Shown: positions 17,049-26,259 of the stretch, one piece after another
Layout: each line of letters opens with the position of its first letter
Position numbering within the stretch: position 1 is the stretch's first letter
Assembly (NCBI GenBank): GCA_040753795.1
Contig: JBFMDX010000021.1
Span: 7,653-69,577 of the forward strand
DNA length: 61,925 nt
Direction of reading: 5' to 3'
From: Thermodesulfobacteriota bacterium
GTDB taxonomy: Bacteria > Desulfobacterota > Desulfobacteria > Desulfobacterales > Desulfosudaceae
Notes under the pieces: model-generated
The model's database searches: none
What the model saw: the letters and a program-made list of their open reading frames with translations, nothing else
What the model was told of the DNA's origin: nothing
Position numbers and translations under genes: made by a program

Positions 17049-17525
17049 ATGAAGGCGGAGAAAAAGCGCGGCAGCGGCGGCCGGGGGAAAACGCGCCGTG
17101 TGCTGGTGATCCACGGGCCGAACCTGAACATGCTCGGCAGACGGGAACCCGAAAAGTACGGCCGTGACACCCTGGCCGAAATTGACGACGCCATCAGTAA
17201 GCGCGGCCGGGAATTCGGTCTGGCGGTGGAATGCTTTCAGTCCAACAGCGAAGGGGCCATTGTGGACAGGATTCAGGCCCTGGTCGACGCGGAGGTGTCC
17301 GGCCTGATCATCAACCCGGCCGCTTACACCCATACCAGCGTGGCTATTCGCGATGCGCTGCTGCTGCTGAAGATCCCGGTGGTCGAGGTCCATCTGTCCA
17401 ATATTTACAACCGGGAGGCCTTCCGACGGGAGTCCATGATGGCCGATGTGGTCACCGGCCAGATCGCCGGTTTCGGCAAGACCGGTTATTTGATGGCGCT
17501 GATGGCCATGAATGAAATGATATAG
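17049..17525 (+). CDS. aroQ: Type II 3-dehydroquinate dehydratase
   Basis: Shikimate pathway step 3. Motifs HGPNLNMLGRREPEKYG (catalytic Arg and Tyr), NSEGAIVDRIQ, NPAAYTHTSVAIRDAL (catalytic His) and EVHLSNIYNREAFR. 158 residues with a basic N-terminal extension of about 15 residues (KAEKKRGSGGRGKT) not typical of the family. Follows rpe by 17 nt; GGGAGGGG serves as RBS. Confidence 0.95.
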   Translation: MKAEKKRGSGGRGKTRRVLVIHGPNLNMLGRREPEKYGRDTLAEIDDAISKRGREFGLAVECFQSNSEGAIVDRIQALVDAEVSGLIINPAAYTHTSVAIRDALLLLKIPVVEVHLSNIYNREAFRRESMMADVVTGQIAGFGKTGYLMALMAMNEMI

Positions 17526-17565
17526 TTATAATGGAAAAGACTTTTTCAATAGATACGGCTAATAA

Positions 17566-18012
17566 ATGAAGGCGGTGATCCAGCGGGTCAAAAAAAGCTC
17601 GGTGGCCGTTGACGGAGCGATCGTCGGCCGGATCGGCGCCGGGCTTCTGGTTCTGCTTGGCGTGGCCGATGATGATACGGAATCCGACGCGGATTATCTG
17701 TCCTCCCGGATCGTTCAGCTGAGGATTTTCGAGGATGATGCCGGCAAGATGAACCGGTCGCTTCTGGACACGGGCGGCGCCATGCTGGTGGTCTCCCAGT
17801 TCACCCTGCTGGCCGATTGCCGCAAGGGCCGGCGCCCTTCTTTTGCCAATGCCGCGCCGCCGGACAGGGCCGTGCCCCTGTACGAATATTTTACCCGCCG
17901 GGTAAGAGAGGCGGGGGTGACGACGGCCACCGGCCGGTTCGGCGCCATGATGGATGTGTCCCTGATCAACGACGGCCCGGTGACCATTGTGCTGGACAGC
18001 CGGATGGCGTGA
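17566..18012 (+). CDS. dtd: D-aminoacyl-tRNA deacylase
   Basis: Hydrolyses D-amino acids from mischarged tRNA. Carries the SQFTLLADC motif (Ser-Gln) and the Gly-cisPro region [11 protein letters not shown]. 148 residues, full length. No strong RBS ahead of the ATG; 40 nt separate it from aroQ. Confidence 0.96.
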   Translation: MKAVIQRVKKSSVAVDGAIVGRIGAGLLVLLGVADDDTESDADYLSSRIVQLRIFEDDAGKMNRSLLDTGGAMLVVSQFTLLADCRKGRRPSFANAAPPDRAVPLYEYFTRRVREAGVTTATGRFGAMMDVSLINDGPVTIVLDSRMA

Positions 18013-18066
18013 CGGGCCCGTTTCCGGCGGAAGCAAATAAATGCGTTTACTGCTGACGGAGAAAAT

Positions 18067-19491
18067 ATGACGGAAAAGAATACCGACAAGGCCGCGGACG
18101 CCCTGCATAAAAAAATGGTTCGCAAGCCGGTTCTGGTGTGGGACCGGTTTACGGCCGCGGAAAAAAAACGGGCCTATGATTTCGCGGAACCATACAAACG
18201 GTTTCTGGACGGGGCCAAGACCGAACGGCTGGCCGTGGCCGCCATTGTGGAGGATCTGGAGTCCCATGGCTTTGTGAATATGGAAAAAGCGACCCGGAAG
18301 CACCGAAAGGTTTACAGCCTTTACCGGGATAAGGCCGTGGCGGCGGCGGTTGTCGGCCGGAGGCCGGTGAGGGACGGCCTTCATCTGATCGGCGCTCACG
18401 TGGATTCCCCCCGGCTGGACCTGAAGCAGAATCCCCTGTACGAGGAAGTCGATCTGGCCATGTTCAAGGTCCATTATTACGGCGGCATCCGCAAATACCA
18501 GTGGCTGGCCCGGCCGCTGGCGCTTTATGGCAAGGTAATCCGCAATGACGGCAGCGCCGTCGATATCGCCATCGGCGATGAACCGGGTGACCCGGTCTTT
18601 ACCATCGCCGATCTGCTGCCCCATCTGGCCAGAAAATCCCAGGACAGCAAGAAACTGGCGGACGTTTTTGAAGGAGAAAAGATGAATCTGGTGGCGGGCA
18701 GCCTGCCCATGGGCGGCGCCAAAGCCCGTGACCGTTTCAAACTGACGGTCTTGAATTATCTTCATGACCGGTACCAGATGGTTGAGGAAGACCTGATCAG
18801 CGCCGAAATCGAAGCGGTGCCGGCCGGTCCGGCCCGTGATATCGGCTTTGACCGCAGCCTGATCGGGGCTTACGGCCAGGATGACCGGGTCTGCGCTTAT
18901 ACGCTGCTGCGGGCGCTGACGGCGTTGCGGCAGCCGGGAAAAACGGCCGTGGCCCTGTTTTTCGACAAGGAAGAGATCGGCAGCGAGGGCAGTTCCGGGG
19001 CCAAGTCCATCCTTATGGAAGACTTTGTTTCCGACCTGGGTGTTCTGGCCGGAGAAACCATGGACGCCCGGGCTCTGCGCAAGGCCCTGGCCCGGACGTC
19101 CGCGCTTTCGGCTGATGTCAACGGCGCCCTTGATCCGGATTTTCAGGAGGTGCATGAAAAACGGAATGCCGCCCGCCTGGGATACGGCGTGTGCATCACA
19201 AAATTCACCGGCTCGGGCGGCAAGTCCGGGGCCAATGACGCCAGCGCTGAATTCGTCGGCCGGGTCAGGGGAATCTTCAACCGTTCAGGAATTATCTGGC
19301 AGACCGGCGAACTGGGCCGGGTGGATGAGGGCGGAGGCGGCACCATCGCCAAATTTCTGGCGGAGTACGGCATGGATATCGTGGATTGCGGGCCGGCCCT
19401 GCTGTCCATGCATTCTCCTTTTGAAATTTCCAGCAAGGGCGATGTGGTTATGACGGCTCAGGCCTATCAGGCGTTTTTTGAGGCGGAATAG
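18067..19491 (+). CDS. apeA: M18-family metallo-aminopeptidase
   Basis: 474 residues, full length for bacterial M18 aspartyl-type aminopeptidases. Zinc and catalytic residues lie in LIGAHVDSPRLDLK, FDKEEIGSEGSSGAK and ALLSMHSPFEISSKGD. These cytoplasmic exopeptidases remove N-terminal acidic or other residues. The gene is part of the ribF to dacB run. Confidence 0.93.
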   Translation: MTEKNTDKAADALHKKMVRKPVLVWDRFTAAEKKRAYDFAEPYKRFLDGAKTERLAVAAIVEDLESHGFVNMEKATRKHRKVYSLYRDKAVAAAVVGRRPVRDGLHLIGAHVDSPRLDLKQNPLYEEVDLAMFKVHYYGGIRKYQWLARPLALYGKVIRNDGSAVDIAIGDEPGDPVFTIADLLPHLARKSQDSKKLADVFEGEKMNLVAGSLPMGGAKARDRFKLTVLNYLHDRYQMVEEDLISAEIEAVPAGPARDIGFDRSLIGAYGQDDRVCAYTLLRALTALRQPGKTAVALFFDKEEIGSEGSSGAKSILMEDFVSDLGVLAGETMDARALRKALARTSALSADVNGALDPDFQEVHEKRNAARLGYGVCITKFTGSGGKSGANDASAEFVGRVRGIFNRSGIIWQTGELGRVDEGGGGTIAKFLAEYGMDIVDCGPALLSMHSPFEISSKGDVVMTAQAYQAFFEAE

Positions 19492-19577
19492 TATGGCTAA
19501 AGGCAAGGGAGGGCGATCCCGCTGCCTGTTGCCTTTTCACCTTGTGGATGGAATCAGATTTTTTGTGGAATGGTCAA

Positions 19578-20846
19578 ATGACAAATCGGTTCAAGACAGT
19601 TTTCGTTCTGGTATTGGCAGGCATGATGATGGTGGCCGGTCAGGCGGCGGCGCGTCAGAAGACGGCTTCCGCGCGGCAGAAACCGGCAGCGGTCAAGCAG
19701 CCGCCCAAACAGGTTCTGGCTACCCAGATCGGCAGTAACGACAGCATTATTATCCGAAGGGTAAAGGACGGGGCCGTTCTGTTTTCGGAAAACAGCGACA
19801 AACCGCTCGTCCCTGCTTCGATCCTCAAGATCGTCACCAGCCTGGCCGCGCTGCATTATCTGGGGGAAGAGTATCGTTTTCCAACTGAGGGCTATCAGCG
19901 GCCGGACGGTACCCTGGTGATCAAGGGATACGGCGATCCTTCCCTGGTATCAGAAGACCTCGAGCTCATGGCCCGAACGGTCGCTTCCCTGGCCGGGAAG
20001 ACGACCGCCCTGGCGGTGGACTACTCTTATTTCACCGCCTGTGATCTTCCCGGACGGTGCTGTAATTCCCTGGAACCCTATGACGCGCCTATCGGCGCCC
20101 TGAGCGTGAACTACAACACCGTCTCTTATAAAAAACAGAAGAACGGGACCTATGTCAGCGGTGAGCCCCAGACCCCCCTGGTGCCGTTCGCCCTGGAACG
20201 GATCCGTTCCCTGCCTTTTTCCCAGGGCCGGGTCATGGTGATCAACTGCGAGAAAGAAGCGGCAATTTACTGTGGTGAGTTGTTCGCCTGTTTCCTTGGA
20301 CGGAATGGCTGCCCGGTCCGCGGTCCGATAAGCGAATACCGTGTCGATCCGAAAAAAGACCGGCTGGTTTATCAGCATCCTTCCCGTAAAAATTTACGGC
20401 AGATCGTGGCGCAGCTGCTCCATTATTCCAGCAACTTTACGGCCAATCAACTGCTGTTCGCCTGCGGCGTCAAAAAATACGGTCCGCCCGCCACGCTGGA
20501 CAAGGGCTTGCGGGCGCTTCAATCTTACCTGCAGGAGGAGTTAAATATCAAAAATATCCAGTTGACCGAAGGCTCCGGCCTGTCGCCCGAAAACCGGGTT
20601 TCGGCGGCGACCATGTGCCGGCTCCTGGATGCTTTCGCGCCGTATAAGGAACTGATGAAAAAAGACGCGGACGAATATTACAAAACCGGCACCCTGACCA
20701 ATGTCAGCACCCGGGCCGGCTACATCACCGCTGATTCGGGACGGCGGTTTCAGTATGTCATCATGTTCAACAGCCCCGGGAAAAAGGCCAAGCGGCTCAT
20801 GCCGGTGGTAAAAGCGTTCATCAAAGAAGCGGATCACCGGCTCTAA
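19578..20846 (+). CDS. dacB: D-alanyl-D-alanine carboxypeptidase (PBP4-type, S13 family)
   Basis: Start at the ATG at 19578, which gives a clean signal peptide (KTVFVLVLAGMMMVAGQAAA); a 12-codon upstream extension would spoil it. Active-site motifs in order: PASILK (Ser81-Lys84, SxxK), YSSNFTAN (SxN) and YYKTGTLTN (KTG). About 422 residues, shorter than the E. coli enzyme because the large inserted domain between SxxK and SxN is reduced. A periplasmic peptidoglycan carboxypeptidase/endopeptidase. Confidence 0.92.
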   Translation: MTNRFKTVFVLVLAGMMMVAGQAAARQKTASARQKPAAVKQPPKQVLATQIGSNDSIIIRRVKDGAVLFSENSDKPLVPASILKIVTSLAALHYLGEEYRFPTEGYQRPDGTLVIKGYGDPSLVSEDLELMARTVASLAGKTTALAVDYSYFTACDLPGRCCNSLEPYDAPIGALSVNYNTVSYKKQKNGTYVSGEPQTPLVPFALERIRSLPFSQGRVMVINCEKEAAIYCGELFACFLGRNGCPVRGPISEYRVDPKKDRLVYQHPSRKNLRQIVAQLLHYSSNFTANQLLFACGVKKYGPPATLDKGLRALQSYLQEELNIKNIQLTEGSGLSPENRVSAATMCRLLDAFAPYKELMKKDADEYYKTGTLTNVSTRAGYITADSGRRFQYVIMFNSPGKKAKRLMPVVKAFIKEADHRL

Positions 20847-20873
20847 TCTGTAAGTAAAGGTCTTAAGACAGTC

Positions 20874-23237
20874 ATGACGGAAACCATCAGGCAGTTTTAC
20901 CGCGGTATCATCGAGGCCAGTCCCATTGCGACGTTTGTTCTGGGTAAAGACCACCGGATCGTTTACTGGAACCGCAGCCTGGAGAACCTGACCGGTATCC
21001 CGGCGGCGGAAATTGTCGGTACGAACCGGCAATGGCGCGCGTTTTACGATAAGGAGCGACCGGTCATGGCGGATTTGATCCTGGACGGTGACCTGGACCG
21101 GATCGAAGCTTATTACGCCGGGAAATACCGTCCTTCGCCGCTGACCGGCGGGTATGAAGCGCTGGACTTTTTCCCCCGTTTCGGGGATGAGGGTAAATGG
21201 CTTTTTTTTACGGCATCGCCGCTCCTGGACGAACAGGGAACGATGACGGGGGCCATGACCACCCTGCAGGATATCACCGCCCTGAAGCGTACCGAAGCCG
21301 AATTGAGGGACCGGGAAGCGCGCTACCGTCTGCTGACGGAAAACGCCACCGATATCATCTGGACCGCTGATATGAAGATGCGGCTGACCTATATCAGCCC
21401 ATCGGTGGAGCGCGTCCTGGGGTATTCTCCCGAGGAGGCTCAATCCCTGCCGGTTCAGGCACTGGTAACCCCGGAGTCCTATCAGCAGGCCATGAAGGTG
21501 ATGAATGATGAACTGGACCGGATGGCCACCGTCAGCCAGGGCCGCCCGACCACACTGGTTGTGGAGATGGTCCGCAAGGACGGGGCAACGGTCTGGACCG
21601 AGGTTAACGCCACCTGGCTTCGGGATGAGGGCGGCGGCGTGAAGGGGATCCTCGGTGTCAGCCGCGATATAACCGAACGCAAGACAACCGAGGATCTGCT
21701 TCGCGCCAGCGAGGAAAAGTTCCGGCTGCTGGCGGAAAACGCCAACGATATCATCTGGATCAGGGATTTGCATCTGAATCTTGTCTATATCAATCGCGCG
21801 ATTGAGCGGATAAGAGGGTTTACGCCCGAAGAGGAAATGGCCCGGTCGCCGGAACAGTCCCTGACAGCGGACTCCCTTGAACGCGTAAGGAGGATGTTCT
21901 CCGAAGCGATGGCAAGAGAATCCTCCGGAAAGCTTTTAACCGAACCTTATATTCTGGAGGTGGAGGCCCTCTGCAAGGATGGATCGACCAAGTGGATGGA
22001 AATGAGCATGAACTGGCTGCGCAACCGGGACGGGCGCGCGGAAGGCATCATCGGCATCAGCCGCGATATCTCGGAGCGCCGGCAGGTGGAACTGGAACTG
22101 CGCCGGGCCGAGCAGCTGGCCGACCAGGCCAACCAGGCCAAATCCCAGTTTCTGGCCAATGTGTCTCATGAAATCCGCACGCCCATGAACGGCGTCCTGG
22201 GCATGGTGGAACTGCTCAAGTCCACCGGCTTGAACGCGGAGCAGATGGATTATGCCGATACCATTTATCAGTCCGCCTCCAGCCTGCTGGAAATTATCAA
22301 CGATATTCTCGATATTTCCAAGATCGAATCCGGGAAAATGAACCTTCATGAGGAGATCTTCAACCTGGAGGAGTGCGTGGACGGCATCCGGGAAATTCTG
22401 GATTATCCGGCCAGAAACAAGGGGCTGAACCTGACTGTTCATTACCTGGCCCCCCGCTGGGTGCTGGGCGACAAGACCCGGGTGCGGCAGATTCTGACGA
22501 ATTTGACCGGAAACGCCGTCAAGTTCACGGACAAGGGGCAGGTGACCATCCGCGTGGATTATCATCAGGCAACCGCCTGTTTCCGCATTGCCGTCAGTGA
22601 CACCGGCATCGGCATCCCCGAGGGCATGCAAAAGACCGTATTTGAATCCTTCCGCCAGGTCGACGGCAGCGTGTCCCGGCGGTACGAAGGCACCGGCCTG
22701 GGCCTGAGCATCGCCAAAAACATGGCTGAACTGATGGGCGGCCGCATCGAACTGGAAAGCCGGGTGGGGCAGGGATCGACATTTACGGTTTTCCTGCCGC
22801 TGAAGGCCAGCGATGATGGAACGTCCGAGGCAAAGGGGACGGAAGCCGTAAATTATGTGGTGGAAGGGCTTTATGTCATGGTGGCGGAAGACAACCCGGC
22901 CAGTCTGAAGTTGATGGAAACCATGCTGAAAAAAAGGGGCTGCCATGTCGATACCGCCGGCAGCGGCAAGGAAGTGCTCGATAAACTGCGGCGGCGGCGT
23001 TATGACCTGATTCTCATGGATGTTTCCATGCCCGCGCCCGACGGATTCGAAACCACCCGCATTATCCGGGATCCGCGTTCCAGTGTTCTGGATCATGACG
23101 TGCACATCGTGGCCATGACCGCTCATGCCCTGGAGGGTGACCGGGAGCGGTGCCTGCAGGCGGGCATGAACGACTACCTCTCCAAGCCCGTGAACGGGGA
23201 CAAACTGGACCAGGCGCTGGCCGGTATCCGGTCCTGA
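20874..23237 (+). CDS. Cytoplasmic triple-PAS hybrid histidine kinase
   Basis: 787 residues without a membrane helix. Three PAS domains (about 8-135, 145-268, 278-400), dimerisation/H-box with His near 430 (NVSHEIRTPMNGVLG), HATPase_c (NLTGNAVKFT and GTGLGLSIAKNM) and a C-terminal receiver (AEDNPASLKLM, phospho-acceptor Asp near 715 in LILMDVSMPAPDG). There is no HPt domain, so phosphotransfer must go to a separate protein. It follows dacB by 27 nt; the signal is unknown. Confidence 0.94.
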   Translation: MTETIRQFYRGIIEASPIATFVLGKDHRIVYWNRSLENLTGIPAAEIVGTNRQWRAFYDKERPVMADLILDGDLDRIEAYYAGKYRPSPLTGGYEALDFFPRFGDEGKWLFFTASPLLDEQGTMTGAMTTLQDITALKRTEAELRDREARYRLLTENATDIIWTADMKMRLTYISPSVERVLGYSPEEAQSLPVQALVTPESYQQAMKVMNDELDRMATVSQGRPTTLVVEMVRKDGATVWTEVNATWLRDEGGGVKGILGVSRDITERKTTEDLLRASEEKFRLLAENANDIIWIRDLHLNLVYINRAIERIRGFTPEEEMARSPEQSLTADSLERVRRMFSEAMARESSGKLLTEPYILEVEALCKDGSTKWMEMSMNWLRNRDGRAEGIIGISRDISERRQVELELRRAEQLADQANQAKSQFLANVSHEIRTPMNGVLGMVELLKSTGLNAEQMDYADTIYQSASSLLEIINDILDISKIESGKMNLHEEIFNLEECVDGIREILDYPARNKGLNLTVHYLAPRWVLGDKTRVRQILTNLTGNAVKFTDKGQVTIRVDYHQATACFRIAVSDTGIGIPEGMQKTVFESFRQVDGSVSRRYEGTGLGLSIAKNMAELMGGRIELESRVGQGSTFTVFLPLKASDDGTSEAKGTEAVNYVVEGLYVMVAEDNPASLKLMETMLKKRGCHVDTAGSGKEVLDKLRRRRYDLILMDVSMPAPDGFETTRIIRDPRSSVLDHDVHIVAMTAHALEGDRERCLQAGMNDYLSKPVNGDKLDQALAGIRS

Positions 23238-23383
23238 ATCGTTTTACCCCTTTTCCCATTCTTTTGTTAACGGCGCATCATTTAATCCGGTTTCGCGCGT
23301 TGCTCCGCAAATAATTGTCTGGTTTTTTATTCTGGATGTGATAGATTCCGTCTCCGTCACAAAAATCATCCCGTTATCACGTA

Positions 23384-24562
23384 ATGGCATATATGGCTGA
23401 ACATCAATCACTCTCCGGCGTCAGGGCGGACTGGTTTCCGGTGGCCGTTCTGAGCCTCTATACCGTGGCCGTGTCCATCACCACTTTTTTTGTTACGGTT
23501 TTCTTCAAGGAGGCGATGGGCTTTTCGGCCTTTCAGATCGGCCTGCTGATCTCCATCCAGGCCATGACGGGAATCCTGGCCGCGTTTCCGGCCGGGGCCG
23601 GAAACGACCGGTTTTCGAGCCATCTGCTCATCACCGGCAGCCTGGTGATCCAGGCCCTGTGTTTCTTCGCCCTGGCAACCGCCCGGTCGTTTACGGCAGT
23701 GGCGCTTTTTTACATGACCTGGGGCCTGTTCAGCTGGGTATTCCGATTGAGCATGGATGTTTATTTTTTAAAGACCGACACCCGCAACGCCATCGGCCGG
23801 CGGATCGGATTTTACCAGTCATGGCGGTTTGCCGGCATGATCACCGGTACCATCGGCACCGGTTATATCATCGACCGGCTGAACTTTTCCGGCGCTTTTA
23901 CCATCGTGGCCGGTGTCTGCGTCGCGCTTGCGCTGGTGTCGGCCTTCATGCCCGCCACGGTGGTGGCCCGGGTTCGTCTGGCCGACTACCGGGCGGATTT
24001 TTCCAGCCGGCGGGTGCTGTTTTTTTCCTTCTGGGTGCTGCTGTTCGCCAGTCACTGGGGTGCCGAGCAGACCTGCTACGCCCTGTTTTTGCGGAACGAC
24101 CTGGGGTTGAGCTTCCGGGGTCTGGGCTGGTATTTTGCCGCTGAATACGTGGCCATTATCATCGCCCTGACCCTGGCCGGTCAGGTCGTGGGCGCGAAAG
24201 CCGGGTTCAGGAAACTGGCTGTCTCGGGGCTGCTCCTGTCCGGTCTCGGAAATATCGGCATGGTGATGAAACCGGTGTCGGTTTCCGTTCTTTTCCGGGC
24301 GGTGCACGGCCTGGGCGACGGTTTCATGGTGGTGGTCATGTATTACGGGATTTCCCGGCTGTTTTCTCTGGCCCATCTGGGCGGCAACGCCGGGCTGGTG
24401 CATCTGTTCTCCATGGTGGGGTATATCATCGGCGCCATGGTTTACAGCCCTGTCGGGGCGTCCTTCGGATACGGTCATCCGCTCTGGGTCAGCGGCCTGC
24501 TGACCATGCTGCTGGCATTGCCTGTCGTGATCATCTCCCGGGACAACCGGAGAAAGGCTTAA
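23384..24562 (+). CDS. Major facilitator superfamily transporter
   Basis: 392 residues with about 12 hydrophobic helices and the MFS loop motif region AAFPAGAGNDRFSSH after helix 2 (related to GxxxDR). The substrate cannot be told. The ATG at 23384 or 23393 may start it. ygiQ follows after 3 nt. Confidence 0.88.
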   Translation: MAYMAEHQSLSGVRADWFPVAVLSLYTVAVSITTFFVTVFFKEAMGFSAFQIGLLISIQAMTGILAAFPAGAGNDRFSSHLLITGSLVIQALCFFALATARSFTAVALFYMTWGLFSWVFRLSMDVYFLKTDTRNAIGRRIGFYQSWRFAGMITGTIGTGYIIDRLNFSGAFTIVAGVCVALALVSAFMPATVVARVRLADYRADFSSRRVLFFSFWVLLFASHWGAEQTCYALFLRNDLGLSFRGLGWYFAAEYVAIIIALTLAGQVVGAKAGFRKLAVSGLLLSGLGNIGMVMKPVSVSVLFRAVHGLGDGFMVVVMYYGISRLFSLAHLGGNAGLVHLFSMVGYIIGAMVYSPVGASFGYGHPLWVSGLLTMLLALPVVIISRDNRRKA

Positions 24563-24565
24563 GGA

Positions 24566-26248
24566 ATGTTTCTGCCGACCTCGCCAAGAGAGGTACAATT
24601 GCTGGGCTGGAAATCACTGGATATCATTCTGGTAACCGGCGACGCCTATATCGACTCGCCCCATATCGGCGTGGCGGTGATCGGGAAGGTCCTGCTCAAT
24701 GCCGGTTACCGGGTTGGCATTATTCCCCAGCCGGACACCTCCGGGCAGAACGATATCGCCCGTCTGGGCGAACCGGTGCTGTTCTGGGGAGTTACCAGCG
24801 GATGCATGGATTCCATGATATCCAACTACACCGCCACTCTGAAAAAGCGGAACCAGGACGATCTGACCGCCGGCGGCCGCAACATGCGGCGGCCGGACCG
24901 GGCCGTGATCGCCTATGTCAATCTTATCCGGCGCTCCTTCAGGAAAACCCGGCCCATTGTTATCGGGGGGATCGAAGCCAGCCTCCGCCGGGTCTCCCAT
25001 TATGATTACTGGTCCGACAGCGTACGGCGCTCGGTGCTGTTTGATTCCAAGGCGGACTTTCTGGTTTACGGCATGGGGGAGAAAACCGTTGTGGAGCTCG
25101 CCGGACGGCTGAAGAAAAAAAAGCCGGTCATGGATATTCGCGGCCTCTGCTATAAATCGACGGAAAAGAGGGAGGGGTATCTCGAATTGCCCTCTCACCC
25201 CCGGGTGGCCCGGGACAAGGCCGCCTTTACCGACATGTTCACCGTTTTTTACCGGAACAGCGATCCGGTCTCCGGCCAGGGGCTGTGTCAGAAACAGGAC
25301 ACCCGCTACCTGATTCAGAATCCCCCGCCGATTCCCGCGACCACCGAGGAACTGGACCGGATCTATGAACTGAACTATGAGCGGCGGGCCCATCCCTGTC
25401 ATGAGGCGGAAGGGCCGGTCCGGGCATTGGAGACCATCCGTTTTTCCATCGCGTCCCACCGGGGCTGTTTCGGCGAATGCGACTTCTGCGCCATTGCCGT
25501 TCACCAGGGGCGGCGCATCGCCGAGCGGAGCGAGTCCTCCATTGTCCGGGAGGCGCGGCACCTGACCCATCATCCCGATTTTAAGGGCATCATTCAGGAC
25601 GTGGGCGGTCCCACGGCCAACATGTACGGCATGCACTGCCGGCTCTGGGAAGAGATCGGCGCCTGCCGCAACCGGCGCTGCCTGACGCCGTCACCCTGCC
25701 GGCGCCTTTCCGTCAATCACCGCCGTCAGATCCGTCTGCTGGAAAAGCTCCGGAATCTGCCCAGGGTGAAAAAGGTGTTCATCGGATCGGGTATCCGGCA
25801 CGATCTGATCCTCGGCGACGGCAAGTACGGCCAGGACTATCTGGAGGCGGTCATCGGTCACCATGTTTCCGGTCAGATGAAAATCGCGCCGGAGCATTCC
25901 GAAAAGCATATTCTGGATCTGATGGGCAAGCCGGACGCGGAAATGCTCAAACAGTTCATCGACCGGTTCCGGCGGCTGAACCGGGAGGCGGGCAAAAAAC
26001 AGTTTCTGACCTGCTATTTCATCGCCGCCTATCCGGGATGCACGCTCGCGGACATGCAGGGGCTGAAGCGGTTTGTCCGTGAGTCCCTGGGATTTGCGCC
26101 GGAACAGGCGCAGATATTCACGCCTTCCCCCTCCACCCCGGCGACGCTCATGTACTACACGGAAAAGTCCTTTCCCGGCGGCGAGCCGCTGTTCGTGGAA
26201 AAAAGTATTCCCGGAAAGGAAAAACAGAAGAAGGCGCTTCTTTCCTGA
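24566..26248 (+). CDS. ygiQ: YgiQ-family radical SAM protein
   Basis: 560 residues. N-terminal UPF0313 domain (DIILVTGDAYIDSPHIGVAV, IGGIEASLRRVSHYDYWSDS) and a radical SAM core with cluster motif RGCFGECDFCAIAVHQGR. Shorter at the C-terminus than the roughly 740-residue enterobacterial form. The reaction is not known for the family. GGAGAAAGG near the end of the MFS gene serves as RBS; the two are probably co-transcribed. Confidence 0.93.
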   Translation: MFLPTSPREVQLLGWKSLDIILVTGDAYIDSPHIGVAVIGKVLLNAGYRVGIIPQPDTSGQNDIARLGEPVLFWGVTSGCMDSMISNYTATLKKRNQDDLTAGGRNMRRPDRAVIAYVNLIRRSFRKTRPIVIGGIEASLRRVSHYDYWSDSVRRSVLFDSKADFLVYGMGEKTVVELAGRLKKKKPVMDIRGLCYKSTEKREGYLELPSHPRVARDKAAFTDMFTVFYRNSDPVSGQGLCQKQDTRYLIQNPPPIPATTEELDRIYELNYERRAHPCHEAEGPVRALETIRFSIASHRGCFGECDFCAIAVHQGRRIAERSESSIVREARHLTHHPDFKGIIQDVGGPTANMYGMHCRLWEEIGACRNRRCLTPSPCRRLSVNHRRQIRLLEKLRNLPRVKKVFIGSGIRHDLILGDGKYGQDYLEAVIGHHVSGQMKIAPEHSEKHILDLMGKPDAEMLKQFIDRFRRLNREAGKKQFLTCYFIAAYPGCTLADMQGLKRFVRESLGFAPEQAQIFTPSPSTPATLMYYTEKSFPGGEPLFVEKSIPGKEKQKKALLS

Positions 26249-26259
26249 TAAGCCGGCCC

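Noticed and set aside
17452-19155. Very long minus-strand open frame opposite dtd and apeA
   Set aside because: Both plus-strand genes are well-known families; the opposite frame has no recognisable domain and arises from GC-rich codon bias.
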